A stretch of DNA of 64,000 nt from Loktanella gaetbuli (GCF_020531945.1 NZ_JAJATZ010000003.1:62001-126000); one strand, 5' to 3'. Positions 54,012 through 62,466 are shown, counted from the stretch's first letter. Numbers and translations are program-made. Notes: generated by a model from the sequence alone, not told the origin.

Positions 54012-56114
54012 ATGAAACTTGATCCGGATCAGAATGCGGCTTTTGCCGCGCGGCAAGAGCTTGAACGCCGTGGCGTTCTGGATGCGCTGTTCGATATGGG
54101 ACCTGCTGCGATCATCGTGGCAGATGGCAAAACGCAGCAAGTGATCGCCGGAAATTCACAGGCGCTTGCGTTTTTCGGGTTTGACCTGCGGCAGTTGCGT
54201 AAACGTCGCCTGGCCGACCTGACGCCTGAAATCCGATCGCACCGGACCGTTGCACTGTTGAACCGGCTGCGGACCTGTCCCGGACGCTCCCGGCAAGTCC
54301 GTCTGAAAACGAATGAACAACGCGAATACCTTGTCCGGGCTGTGTGCATCAACGCCGGCAAGCCGACACTGATCGCGGTCATCACCGATGAAACGGCGCA
54401 GGCGCATTACCGTGACCGCGTGCAACAGGCAGAATCGCAACTGACGACAGCCATCAATGCCCTGGCCGACGGTTTCGTCTACTATGACAACGAAGACAAG
54501 CTGGTCATCTGCAACGACAATTATCGCGCCATCTACCCCAAGAGCGCGCATCGCATGACCGAAGGAACGACGTTTCGCGAAATCTTGCAGGCCGGATTGG
54601 ATGCCGGGGAATACGTTGACGCCATCGGCCGAGAGGAGGAGTGGCTGGAACAACGGCTCAGTGCGTACAGCCGTGAAAACAGCATGGTGGAACAGCAACT
54701 GTCCACCGGCCGCTGGCTGCGGGTCGAGGAACGCAGAACGCCTGGCGGCGGGCGTGTGGGTCTGAGGATCGACATCACGGAACTGAAACACCAGCAGGCC
54801 CGGCTGGAACGCATGATGCTGACGGATGAACTGACAGGCCTGCGCAACCGGCGGAAACTGCTGGATGACATCCGCAACTGGGGTGCCAGTTTGGATCCGC
54901 AAACAGGCCTGGGCATCATCCACCTCGACATCAGACGTTTCAAACAGGTGAACGCGATTTACGGCTATGACGCTGGCGACCGATTGTTGCGACAGGTCGC
55001 AGCTTTCCTGCAAGACGCCGCCCGGACACATGGTCTGGCGGCCAGGATCGGTGGCAATGAATTCCTCTTTGCCAGGGAGATCACCCTCAATGACCCCAAG
55101 CTGGAAGAGTTGGCCGAACAATTGTGCCGCGGCATGTCGAATCCCGTCATCTGTGACGGTCAACGTGTCGGCTGTGCCGTTGCCGCCGGGGTGGCCATTC
55201 TGGACCCGCGCGAACCGCAAGATGAGAGCATCTCGATCCTCGGGGCCGCAGAAATGGCGCTGACCGACGCCAAGCAGTCCGGCAGGTCAGTTGCGTTCTT
55301 TCGGCCGCGTATGCGCGCTCAGGCGCTCAGCGATGGTGGACTTACCCGGGATCTGCAGGACGCCGTCGCCCGCGATGAATTCGAGGCCTTCTTTCAGCCG
55401 CAGGTCGACGCCGTCACACATTGCTGTTTTGGATTCGAGGCGCTTTTGCGGTGGCGGCATCCACAAAAGGGTGTCCTTGCCGCCAATGCTTTTTTAGGGA
55501 TCGCGCAGCGCGCGGGACTGACCGAAGCGCTTGATACCATCGTATTGGAACAGACCTGCAAGGCATTGACCCACCTTGACCGGATCGGGCGCAGCGATTT
55601 GACGATCAGCGTGAATCTGTCTGCCAATCAGGTCGCGGACCCGAAACTTCTGCCCCACATTCTCAATGTTCTCAATCGGCATGGCGTTGCACGACATCGC
55701 ATCAGGCTGGAACTACTTGAATCGACACTGCTGGACGAACGCACGTCACACTACCTCAGCAATATCGAAAACCTGGTCAAAGCCGGCTTCGTGATGGAGC
55801 TTGATGATTTTGGAACGGGCCATGCCGCAATCGCTTCGTTGCGCAAATTCAAGGTCAACCAGATCAAGATCGACCGAAGTTTTGTCCAGAATCTGGATCT
55901 GGACCTGCAACTTCAGGCGCTGACAGGTGCGATCATCGGCCTCGCCGATCGTCTTGGGGTCGGCATTCTGGCCGAAGGTGTCGAAACCCCGGCAGAGCAG
56001 GATTGTCTGATCAGAATGGGGTGCACGCGCGCCCAGGGCTGGCTTTATGAAAAAGCGCTCCCGCTGGACCAACTTTCCACTTTTCTTTCAAGGTTTGAGG
56101 CAAGCAAAGCTTGA
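54012..56114 (+). CDS. PAS-PAS-GGDEF(degenerate)-EAL protein, probable c-di-GMP phosphodiesterase
   Basis: A 700-residue cytoplasmic protein without membrane segments. Two PAS-like domains lie at about 15-125 and 140-260, a GGDEF domain at about 275-430 and an EAL domain at about 445-690. The diguanylate cyclase signature is GGNEF (347-351) and not GGDEF, so synthesis is unlikely. The EAL domain keeps FEALLRW, SVNLSAN, DDFGTG, KIDRSF and AEGVET, so hydrolysis of c-di-GMP is likely. It stops exactly next to the stop of the convergent LacI-type gene. Confidence 0.92.
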   Translation: MKLDPDQNAAFAARQELERRGVLDALFDMGPAAIIVADGKTQQVIAGNSQALAFFGFDLRQLRKRRLADLTPEIRSHRTVALLNRLRTCPGRSRQVRLKTNEQREYLVRAVCINAGKPTLIAVITDETAQAHYRDRVQQAESQLTTAINALADGFVYYDNEDKLVICNDNYRAIYPKSAHRMTEGTTFREILQAGLDAGEYVDAIGREEEWLEQRLSAYSRENSMVEQQLSTGRWLRVEERRTPGGGRVGLRIDITELKHQQARLERMMLTDELTGLRNRRKLLDDIRNWGASLDPQTGLGIIHLDIRRFKQVNAIYGYDAGDRLLRQVAAFLQDAARTHGLAARIGGNEFLFAREITLNDPKLEELAEQLCRGMSNPVICDGQRVGCAVAAGVAILDPREPQDESISILGAAEMALTDAKQSGRSVAFFRPRMRAQALSDGGLTRDLQDAVARDEFEAFFQPQVDAVTHCCFGFEALLRWRHPQKGVLAANAFLGIAQRAGLTEALDTIVLEQTCKALTHLDRIGRSDLTISVNLSANQVADPKLLPHILNVLNRHGVARHRIRLELLESTLLDERTSHYLSNIENLVKAGFVMELDDFGTGHAAIASLRKFKVNQIKIDRSFVQNLDLDLQLQALTGAIIGLADRLGVGILAEGVETPAEQDCLIRMGCTRAQGWLYEKALPLDQLSTFLSRFEASKA

Positions 56115-57137
56115 TCAGCTCCGGATCAGGGTTTGTCCCAATTCCAGGCGGGGCGTCATGGTCATGATTTTTCCCGGCTCCCCCTGCCCCGCGATCCGCG
56201 CCTTGATCATGCGTGCGGCCTCCATCCCGATCTCGCGGCGGCAGGCATCCATCGTGGCCAATTTACGCGGCAAACCATCCAGCAGCTCGACTCCGTTGAA
56301 ACCGGCCAAACCGATTTTGCCTGGCACATCGACACCTTTTTCCAGCAAATACAGCAACCCGCCCGCACCAATCATGTCATTGGAATAATACAGAAAATCC
56401 AGATCAGGATGGCGATCCAGGATCGCTTGCGTCATCTCGCGCCCTTTCACCAGGGCCGATCCGCCAGCATAGAATTCCTGGCCCTCGATTTCGATGCCTG
56501 CCTTGGCCAACGTCCGGGTGAAACCTTCGAAACGTTTCCGGGCCCGGTGATCCAGGGGCATCTGCGTACCCAAAAAACCGATCCGGCGATAACCCGCGCG
56601 CAGGATCGCTTCTGCCATTTCGTGCCCCGCGCGGCGGTGCGAAATGCCCACGCAGGAATCAATCGGTGCACCATCCACATCCATGATTTCAACGACCGGT
56701 ATCGCCGCCTGCGCAAGCATCGCGCGCGATGCGTCGGAATGCTCCAGCCCTGCAATGATCAGGCCTGCCGGTCGCCATGACAGCATCTCGAACAAGACCT
56801 GCTCTTCTTTTTCGGGGCGGTATCCGGTGACGCCAACGACCGGTTGAAGAACACTTTCATCCAGTTCATCAGAAATCCCCGACAGGACTTCGGGAAACAC
56901 CATGTTCTTGAGAGAAGGGATGATCACGGCAACCAGATTGACATGACTTGATGCGAGGGATCCAGCAATCCGGTTCGGCACGTATCCCAGCAACTTCGCC
57001 GCTTCCTGCACCTTGGCACGCGTCGCGGCGCTAACGTCACCCTTGTTGCGCAACACTCGGCTGACCGTCATTTCGCTGACCCCCGATGCCTCAGATACAT
57101 CGCGAAGGGTCATCGGGCGGCGCGGTGGAATGCTCAC
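56115..57137 (-). CDS. LacI-family transcriptional regulator (GntR/gluconate type)
   Basis: About 340 residues. The DNA-binding helix-turn-helix is TLRDVSEASGVSEMTVSRVL, and the effector domain resembles that of gluconate regulators. A GTG at 57137 (AGGAT upstream) gives a short leader like other members; the ATG at 57113 is an alternative. No sugar gene adjoins it on this side, so the target is unknown. Confidence 0.88.
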   Translation of the reverse strand: MSIPPRRPMTLRDVSEASGVSEMTVSRVLRNKGDVSAATRAKVQEAAKLLGYVPNRIAGSLASSHVNLVAVIIPSLKNMVFPEVLSGISDELDESVLQPVVGVTGYRPEKEEQVLFEMLSWRPAGLIIAGLEHSDASRAMLAQAAIPVVEIMDVDGAPIDSCVGISHRRAGHEMAEAILRAGYRRIGFLGTQMPLDHRARKRFEGFTRTLAKAGIEIEGQEFYAGGSALVKGREMTQAILDRHPDLDFLYYSNDMIGAGGLLYLLEKGVDVPGKIGLAGFNGVELLDGLPRKLATMDACRREIGMEAARMIKARIAGQGEPGKIMTMTPRLELGQTLIRS

Positions 57138-57250
57138 AGTCGAAATCCTGATATAGTCACCATTTCTATTTACAGCCTGCCCCGACCGTTGTCCAAGCGA
57201 ACCATCGCAACCGTTGACCAACCCCACTTTTCGCGGCAATGACAACGCAA

Positions 57251-57327
57251 GGCCCCGTGGCTCAACTGGATAGAGCAGCCCCCTCCTAAGGGGCAGGTTG
57301 CAGGTTCGAACCCTGCCGGGGTCACCA
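57251..57327 (+). tRNA. tRNA-Arg (anticodon CCT)
   Basis: A complete cloverleaf with encoded CCA. Acceptor stem GGCCCCG/CGGGGTC; D arm GCTC...GAGC; anticodon stem GCCCC/GGGGC around loop CTCCTAA, giving anticodon CCT; T arm GCAGG-TTCGAAC-CCTGC. Everything to its right looks phage-like, so its 3' end is the probable attachment site. Confidence 0.96.
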
Positions 57328-57333
57328 GAATTT

Positions 57334-57350
57334 ACCTATAAAATATAGGT
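57334..57350. repeat. AT-rich inverted repeat just after tRNA-Arg
   Basis: ACCTATA-AAA-TATAGGT, a perfect 7-bp hairpin seven bases after the tRNA. It could stop tRNA transcription or belong to the attachment region. Confidence 0.45.
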
Positions 57351-57429
57351 ATTTCGTGTCCTGAGTCTAAACCTCTCGATAGCAGCCTTGTAGAAAATTG
57401 CAGGAACATTCGGACCAAATCAGAGCATC

Positions 57430-57448
57430 CCCGTACAAATCCCGTACA
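57430..57448. repeat. Direct repeat near the probable attachment site
   Basis: CCCGTACA occurs twice, 11 bases apart (57430-57437 and 57441-57448), one turn of the helix. Such repeats beside an attachment core may be integrase arm sites; this is an inference. Apart from this, no gene or element is recognised in 57351-57531. Confidence 0.35.
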
Positions 57449-57531
57449 GCATGTTCTTGCTTTGATCTCAAATTGGCTTGCGGCGATACAAGCTTGAGAG
57501 CAAAGATGATGCTTCCAGAATTGGTTTCTCG

Positions 57532-57789
57532 ATGTCCCGCCGCACCCCGAACGCCCGCGCCCGCGCAGCCCTTACCCACGCCGTGATCATCAAGATTGCC
57601 GTCCCGTCTGACGGTCTTGGTCAGCAGATCCATGAATGGACGGTTTGGCTTAATGAACACGCGCCAGGCTGGGCATCGTGCGAAGTTCAGTCCCTGGGGC
57701 GGGACGTCGCCGGATTTGCATTCCGGGATCCGCAGCACGCCGTCGATTTTCTCTCAGCACATCCGGCCGCAGAACTTGCCAATGCGTGA
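57532..57789 (+). CDS. Small hypothetical protein at the left end of the phage-like element
   Basis: 85 residues, start chosen at the ATG of MSRRTPNARARAALTHAV. A basic N-terminal helix is followed by a mixed alpha/beta part (VIIKIAVPSDGLGQQIHEWTVW...). Its even sequence supports a real gene, but I do not recognise a family. It points away from the late genes. Confidence 0.5.
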   Translation: MSRRTPNARARAALTHAVIIKIAVPSDGLGQQIHEWTVWLNEHAPGWASCEVQSLGRDVAGFAFRDPQHAVDFLSAHPAAELANA

Positions 57790-57812
57790 TGCGACCGGAT
57801 GTGCTGGCGCGC

Positions 57813-58019
57813 CTAGTCGCTGGACACATCATCGCGGCGGCTCGATGCCAGCCGACCGCCCAAGGCGTCAGCCGCCGAATTCAGAATATCCGTGGCACGT
57901 GGATCGTTCATCTCGATCGCGCGGGCATGTAGAAACGTGATCGCTTCTTTCAGTCCGCGCCGTCGGCCATCCTCGTACTGACGAGATCGGCCACCTTCCG
58001 TCAGCTCGCCGTCGATCAT
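57813..58019 (-). CDS. Small hypothetical phage-type protein
   Basis: 68 residues, hydrophilic and helical (RRRGLKEAITFLHARAIEMND). The ATG at 58019 has a GGGGG run eight bases upstream. No family recognised. It converges on the previous gene. The stretch 58020-58213 holds nothing else I can name. Confidence 0.5.
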   Translation of the reverse strand: MIDGELTEGGRSRQYEDGRRRGLKEAITFLHARAIEMNDPRATDILNSAADALGGRLASSRRDDVSSD

Positions 58020-58213
58020 CAAACCGCCCCCTTGAATCGTGACGCAGGCACACCGGCGTCCTGCGTCGCAGCCGTGGTGGAGATTGACCTTGCTCCGGTA
58101 GGTTACACCACGGCCTGAAAATCCAGGTTAGCGCAGATCTAGCCGCGCGCAACTCAAGGTCAGTTCGCAACGGCCGATCAGCTTGGAAGCCTCGAATTTG
58201 TAAGGTAGAGACC

Positions 58214-59164
58214 ATGCACTGGCAAATAGCCAGCTGCACCGAGGCTTTACTTCGACAAATGCGTAGATTCCTTTTTTATGTATTCCTGTTCGCCACCGGA
58301 ACTATCTACGGAATATCTGTAATCGCATTTCAGGTTTTTCCGTATGATCTGATGAAGCGCGCCAAAGATTTTGCGTTCGGCACGCCGACAGCGGAAGCTA
58401 TCGACCCGTCTCTTCACGGGCACATTGAACGGTTCATCGATACGTCTGGTCGCAGTATCCGCATATTTCAGCCAACGTCCCGCGATTGTATCTTTGCGGT
58501 CTATGGCCAGTCCAATGCGGCGAACTCAGGGCAGTTTGGCTACGCATCTGGACCAGGCATATTTCAGTTTTTTGAGGGCGATATCTACGACTACGTCGAT
58601 CCTGCCCTCGGCGGAACAAGGACATCGGGCAGCGTTTGGGGTCGTGTGGGTGACATACTTATCGATGATGGTGCCTGTGATCAGGTAGTTTTCGCCGTCA
58701 CAGCAGCTGGCGATCAGACAATATCCGAGCTTTCGACGGGATCACAATTTGATTTCTTCACCACAACCTATTCTGAACTCCAAAATTCGTTCGGGCACGT
58801 CGATGCGATTCTCATTCACCAAGGCGAGTCGAACAATGCCAATCGGCAAAAATCATCTGATCAGACAGCTACCTACCGCGAACAGTTTATAGACTTTCTA
58901 GACAACACCCGAAATGCTGATGCCGCAGCCCCCATGCTACTCGCGCGAGCTAGTTTCTGCGGCCACCGTGCAGATGAGACATTGGTGGAACAGCAGAATG
59001 CCATCATCAGTCTCCGAAAGGACGTAGAAGCTGGTCCAAATTCCGATCTGCTTTTTGCCCCGCAATACCGCTTACCGGACGGCTGCCATTTTTCTGCCGA
59101 AGGCTTGGATCAGCTTGCTCAAATGTGGGCCAATGCAATTCAGCTGCAGCTAAATCGACGCTGA
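58214..59164 (+). CDS. Membrane-anchored SGNH/sialate O-acetylesterase-like hydrolase (cargo gene)
   Basis: 316 residues with an N-terminal hydrophobic anchor or signal (FLFYVFLFATGTIYGISVIAF). The catalytic Ser is Ser100 in GQSNAANSG, block III is HQGESN, and the Asp-His pair is DGCH at 289-292. The family removes O-acetyl groups from sugars. It is AT-richer than its surroundings and on the strand opposite to the late genes, so it is probably acquired cargo. An ATG at 58259 would give a shorter protein. Confidence 0.82.
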   Translation: MHWQIASCTEALLRQMRRFLFYVFLFATGTIYGISVIAFQVFPYDLMKRAKDFAFGTPTAEAIDPSLHGHIERFIDTSGRSIRIFQPTSRDCIFAVYGQSNAANSGQFGYASGPGIFQFFEGDIYDYVDPALGGTRTSGSVWGRVGDILIDDGACDQVVFAVTAAGDQTISELSTGSQFDFFTTTYSELQNSFGHVDAILIHQGESNNANRQKSSDQTATYREQFIDFLDNTRNADAAAPMLLARASFCGHRADETLVEQQNAIISLRKDVEAGPNSDLLFAPQYRLPDGCHFSAEGLDQLAQMWANAIQLQLNRR

Positions 59165-59204
59165 TAACTGGCCTGAAACGATAGGGAAGGCACAGCCCTA
59201 CAAA

Positions 59205-59242
59205 CGGAAAAAGCCCCCGCCGCCAATGAAGGCGACGGGGGC
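59205..59242 (-). terminator. Terminator of the truncated duplicate
   Basis: On the minus strand a hairpin GCCCCCGTCGCC / GGCGGCGGGGGC is followed by TTTTT. It is a near copy of the hairpin at 60239-60268 that ends the intact gene. Confidence 0.75.
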
Positions 59243-59267
59243 ATGATGGGCCTGCGTTGGGCAAGGT

Positions 59268-59412
59268 TCATCGTCGGATGTTGGGACGATCCGGCACGAA
59301 CCAGGCGAGCAGCAGACTGAACCCGGCCGCCAAGGCCGCACCCTCCAGTGTGGTCATGTTTTCTCCGACCAGAACCGTTGGCACAATCTGGGGCCACACC
59401 TCGGACACAGCG
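59268..59412 (-). pseudogene. Truncated 3' duplicate of the holin-like gene at 60293-60526
   Basis: The last 48 codons match the intact gene almost codon for codon (ending AWFVPDRPNIRR), with the same downstream hairpin. Homology stops at about 59412, and upstream the frame runs into TGA and TAG, so no start remains. Together with the downstream part the duplicated stretch is about 205 bases (59208-59412 versus 60228-60439). Confidence 0.85.
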
Positions 59413-59515
59413 GATCACTAGCCCAATGACCATTGCGAGGTCAGAAAGGAAACTGCATTTTGACAACTTTTAGAGCCCAACATAGGATACCCAACATCTT
59501 AGTGAAGTGAGAAAA

Positions 59516-60046
59516 ATGGAAATAGAAATCGACCCACCAGAACCGCGCCGACAGACCTATTTTCACGTCGCACCGTTGCTGCTCGGTCCTGGCAGCGTCA
59601 TTTGCCCAGGTAACTGGGGTCGTATAATTAAGATGTATCAGCCAAATTCGGGCAGTTATGCTGTCGCGTTTAGAGAACGAGTTCTGGAGGACGTTAGGGC
59701 CGTAGAGTTCCCAGACAAGCCAAGCCGGCTAAGTGCTTGTTTCGTGCTACCATCCCTTAGTGACGCACTTAAATACAGAGACCACCCGGAACGTCGAGCG
59801 TCTCTTATATATGAAGTTGAGTTCATAAGCGAACCGCCGGTTATACACTTCGGTGATTGGACTATGTCGCTACCTGAGGGAGATTCGGCCTACTTTGACG
59901 GGATGTCCAAGTTTGCCCAAGAATACTGGTCCGGAAAATCGATTGGACGGCCCGAGATTTTAGCACCAGTTCCAATACGGATTTTGCGATGTATGGATGA
60001 TGGATTTCTGAATCTACCCGGGCTAGAGGCTGACATCGAATCCTGA
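59516..60046 (+). CDS. Unknown cargo protein between duplicated segments (DUF2441-like)
   Basis: 176 residues (179 from a GTG at 59507). The opening YFHVAPLLLGPGSVICPGNWGR and the later LIYEVEFISEPPVIHFGDWTM resemble the DUF2441 group, whose role is not known. No signal peptide or membrane segment. Base composition is AT-richer than the late genes and the strand is opposite, as for a phage accessory (moron) gene. The family call is tentative. Confidence 0.65.
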   Translation: MEIEIDPPEPRRQTYFHVAPLLLGPGSVICPGNWGRIIKMYQPNSGSYAVAFRERVLEDVRAVEFPDKPSRLSACFVLPSLSDALKYRDHPERRASLIYEVEFISEPPVIHFGDWTMSLPEGDSAYFDGMSKFAQEYWSGKSIGRPEILAPVPIRILRCMDDGFLNLPGLEADIES

Positions 60047-60238
60047 CCTTCTGTATCCTAGGTGCCATTTTTGATCCGAAGCGACCCGCTCAAAACGAGC
60101 GTGCATTTGGTCAGATCGAATGAAGCAGATTCCTTAGCATCACGAAAGTTTTTTTGTTAGCACTGTAGGGTCTCGGCACGCTGGCTTCCCAATTCAGTGA
60201 GTAATTCTGGATCCTTTATCCCGCAGAACGCAAAGATG

Positions 60239-60268
60239 CCCCCGCCGCCGATGAAGGCGACGGGGGCA
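60239..60268 (-). terminator. Terminator of the holin-like gene
   Basis: A 12-bp GC-rich hairpin (GCCCCCGTCGCC / GGCGGCGGGGGC on the minus strand, one G-U pair) right after the stop. Its downstream T run is weak, unlike the copy at 59205. The rest of 60047-60292 holds no gene I can support. Confidence 0.65.
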
Positions 60269-60292
60269 TGATGGGCCTGCGTGGGGCAAGGT

Positions 60293-60526
60293 TCATCGTC
60301 GGATGTTGGGACGATCCGGCACAAACCAGGCGAAAAACAGACTGATACCGGCCGCCAGGGCCGCACCCACCAGAGTGGTCATGTTTTCGCCAGCCAGAAC
60401 CGTTGGCGCGATCTGCGGCCACACCTCAGACACAGCGGGCTGAATAAGCGGGTTGAGCAGGATCGTGCCTCCTGCCATCGTCAGGGACTTGTTCGTCGGC
60501 ATCTTGGTCGGTTGAACTGTCGTCAT
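60293..60526 (-). CDS. Small holin-like membrane protein
   Basis: 77 residues with a hydrophobic C-terminal helix (TTLVGAALAAGISLFFAWFV) and a weaker hydrophobic stretch before it. It directly follows the endolysin gene on the same strand, so a role in lysis is plausible but unproven. The 3' half is duplicated at 59268-59412. Confidence 0.7.
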   Translation of the reverse strand: MTTVQPTKMPTNKSLTMAGGTILLNPLIQPAVSEVWPQIAPTVLAGENMTTLVGAALAAGISLFFAWFVPDRPNIRR

Positions 60527-60539
60527 GGTGAGGCCCTCC

Positions 60540-61256
60540 TTAGGCTTCGTTGGTAGAAAGACTTGCCGTCGAAACGGCCTTGAGGTTTTCGTCGCCGCGC
60601 CAGTCTTCGGGGCCGCGGCATTCCAGCAGGCGCGACCGAGCGATGCGCGTGACGTTCACGCTGTCCGATTGATTGCCGCCGAGAATGTGCAAGGTGTCCT
60701 TGTCGCCGCCGACGACAAAACCGACATGGCCGTTCCAGCTGCGCGTCGGATGCGTGCGCCAGAACACGGCAATGGCCCCGAAGCTGATCGGAACCTTCAC
60801 GCCAAATTCGCGCCACGCCCGCGCGCCCAGGCGATTGAAGTCCTGCGGTTCATCAGGCGCGCCGGTTGCCATGCAATGCGCGACAAACAGACCGCACCAC
60901 GGCACGTCGTCGCCGGGATACCACTGATCAAGGCCCTCCGCCCAATCCATGATGATCGGGCTGTTGCCAGATCCGGCGACCTCGCGCGTGCCGAGCAAAC
61001 GCTTTGCCTCGGTCAGCCACGCCGGTTCGCCGGTCGCGGGTTTGGGCTTGGGCACCGGTTTCGCGCTTGGCGAAAACATGCGCTCCAACGTCAGTGATCC
61101 GATGTAATCGCGCGCCAACAGGCCGTTGTTCGCCTTGAAGTCGATCACGGCATTGCTGGTTCCCGGCCCGTCGACGCCATCGACGTTCAGGCGGTAATAC
61201 CCGAGCACCTTGAGGCGGCCCTGAACGGCCCGCATCAGTTCGTTTTGCATCTTCAT
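60540..61256 (-). CDS. Phage endolysin-like peptidoglycan hydrolase (TIGR02594/CHAP type)
   Basis: 238 residues: an N-terminal peptidoglycan-binding-type domain (LMRAVQGRLKVLGYYRLNVD), a Pro/Lys linker near 66-74 and a C-terminal NlpC/P60- or CHAP-like domain. The catalytic Cys121 is in VPWCGLFVAHC and His177 in NGHVGFV. It lies in a late-gene lysis block beside holin-like genes. No signal peptide, so release would need a holin. Confidence 0.88.
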   Translation of the reverse strand: MKMQNELMRAVQGRLKVLGYYRLNVDGVDGPGTSNAVIDFKANNGLLARDYIGSLTLERMFSPSAKPVPKPKPATGEPAWLTEAKRLLGTREVAGSGNSPIIMDWAEGLDQWYPGDDVPWCGLFVAHCMATGAPDEPQDFNRLGARAWREFGVKVPISFGAIAVFWRTHPTRSWNGHVGFVVGGDKDTLHILGGNQSDSVNVTRIARSRLLECRGPEDWRGDENLKAVSTASLSTNEA

Positions 61257-61270
61257 GGGGTATCTCCACG

Positions 61271-61299
61271 GCTTGAAGCCCCGCAGGCGGGGCGTTGAT
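61271..61299. repeat. Repeated hairpin, copy A
   Basis: GCTTGAAGCCCCGC / GCGGGGC ... GTTGAT, nearly repeated at 61709-61737. The inverted CCCCGC/GCGGGG stem makes each a possible transcript-end hairpin. Confidence 0.55.
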
Positions 61300-61336
61300 T
61301 GCGGGGTGTGGGGCGACCGTGGCCGCCCCGCACGGG

Positions 61337-61645
61337 TTAGGCTTCCGACAGCTTCTGCCGCAGCAGGTAGCCTTCAAATGCCCAGATCTTTTGTCGCGCA
61401 TTCTCGCGGGCAATCTTGCGGCCAATCTCCCGGTCAAAGTTGCTAGGCGAGGCTGCAGCGCTCTCTCCGGTTACAGTGAAGCCGTTGCGCAGCGTCAGGC
61501 AGCACACGGTCAGAGTGGTGCCGTCGAACACATGATACGCCTCGCTGGTGATCGTGGCGTCGATCTTGTCGGGTGTCAGGCGCGGGGCATTCAGGCCCTT
61601 GGCTTGGATTTCGGCTTCAATTGCGGTTTCGCTTTCGCTGGCCAT
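61337..61645 (-). CDS. Gp49-like phage protein
   Basis: 102 residues matching the N4 gp49 / Sf6 gene 66 family pattern: APRLTPDKIDATITSEAYHV, then LTVCCLTLRNGFTVTGES and FDREIGRKIARENARQKIW with the final LLRQKL. The function is unknown, but the family is almost confined to phages. It supports the phage origin of this end of the window. Confidence 0.88.
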   Translation of the reverse strand: MASESETAIEAEIQAKGLNAPRLTPDKIDATITSEAYHVFDGTTLTVCCLTLRNGFTVTGESAAASPSNFDREIGRKIARENARQKIWAFEGYLLRQKLSEA

Positions 61646-61708
61646 GTCAGGTCTCCATGCGATGTGCCGGTTGACGCTCCGGCAGGCGATGCCCCTTTGC
61701 GGGGAATG

Positions 61709-61737
61709 GCTTGAAACCCCGCGTGCGGGGCGTTGAT
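61709..61737. repeat. Repeated hairpin, copy B
   Basis: Near copy of 61271-61299 (GCTTGAAACCCCGC, GCGGGGCGTTGAT). Between here and 61944 I see no supported gene; the stretch 61646-61944 is phage-like intergenic DNA. Confidence 0.55.
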
Positions 61738-61944
61738 GCGATCGGTGTTGGGCGGTATGGTGGCGGGGTGAGCGCGGCGGCACGGATGGACGTGCAGTGA
61801 GGCAGCGAAGCGGGTTTTAGGCATGGCTGTGACGAGAGGGGTCGCTACCCTCGGGACTTCTTCCTTAACCCAAGCCGGTATCAAGCCCGGCCCGCGCTCA
61901 CATTCCCTTACTGCTCGTGGGGCACGGCGATGATGGTCACGTCG

Positions 61945-62466
61945 TCACTCCAACGAGGATGAACGCCATGGCCCGCCTGCAAAGTGGTTGATCTGCCGGT
62001 CCGGCCCAAACGGGCAATCCTTGTGGGCGGCGAAAATATCCCACCACACGGGTTCTGGACGCGCACCCTCGATCGGCAGTGGCTCCCGCACCGTCAGGGA
62101 CCACGGGCCCCACGCTTGCGCCTCCGGCATCGGTGGGCGGTTGCCCGGCTGGCGGATCGTGTCCTCGACAGTCGTATCGACGCGGACACGTTCGCGGCTT
62201 CCATCATCGAAAGTGATGTAACCCGTCAGCCAATCGAAATCGCATTGCACCTTTACCATGTCACCCATCGACACGATGCGATCAGGCAATGCGATCTGCT
62301 GCGTCACGGTCACGGCACGAAAGGGCGTCATCGCAAATACATCGCGCACGATCCTTTCCTGTTGCAGACGCCCGATCAATTCGGGCCATGCGCTATAGGC
62401 TAGGATTGCCACACAGATCAGGACCAGTGATCGGCTGCGGTGCAGCGCACATATGAGGTTATTCAT
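61945..62466 (-). CDS. Phage-type protein with N-terminal membrane anchor, unknown function
   Basis: 173 residues with one N-terminal hydrophobic helix (LVLICVAILAYSAW) and a tryptophan-rich extracytoplasmic part. It overlaps the upstream holin-like gene by eight bases. The layout recalls a spanin-like or moron protein, but there is no lipobox; the function is open. Confidence 0.65.
   Translation of the reverse strand: MNNLICALHRSRSLVLICVAILAYSAWPELIGRLQQERIVRDVFAMTPFRAVTVTQQIALPDRIVSMGDMVKVQCDFDWLTGYITFDDGSRERVRVDTTVEDTIRQPGNRPPMPEAQAWGPWSLTVREPLPIEGARPEPVWWDIFAAHKDCPFGPDRQINHFAGGPWRSSSLE

Noticed and set aside
54012..56114. Calling the PAS-GGDEF-EAL protein a diguanylate cyclase
   Set aside because: The signature is GGNEF, while the EAL motifs are complete; a phosphodiesterase is the better reading.
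57367..57738. A 123-codon minus-strand frame next to the tRNA
   Set aside because: It overlaps the better-looking plus-strand gene at 57532-57789, has no ribosome-binding site and no recognisable domain.
61591..61884. A 97-codon minus-strand frame overlapping the Gp49-like gene
   Set aside because: It overlaps the start of a gene with a clear family pattern; its sequence is rich in Pro, Ala and Lys without other support.
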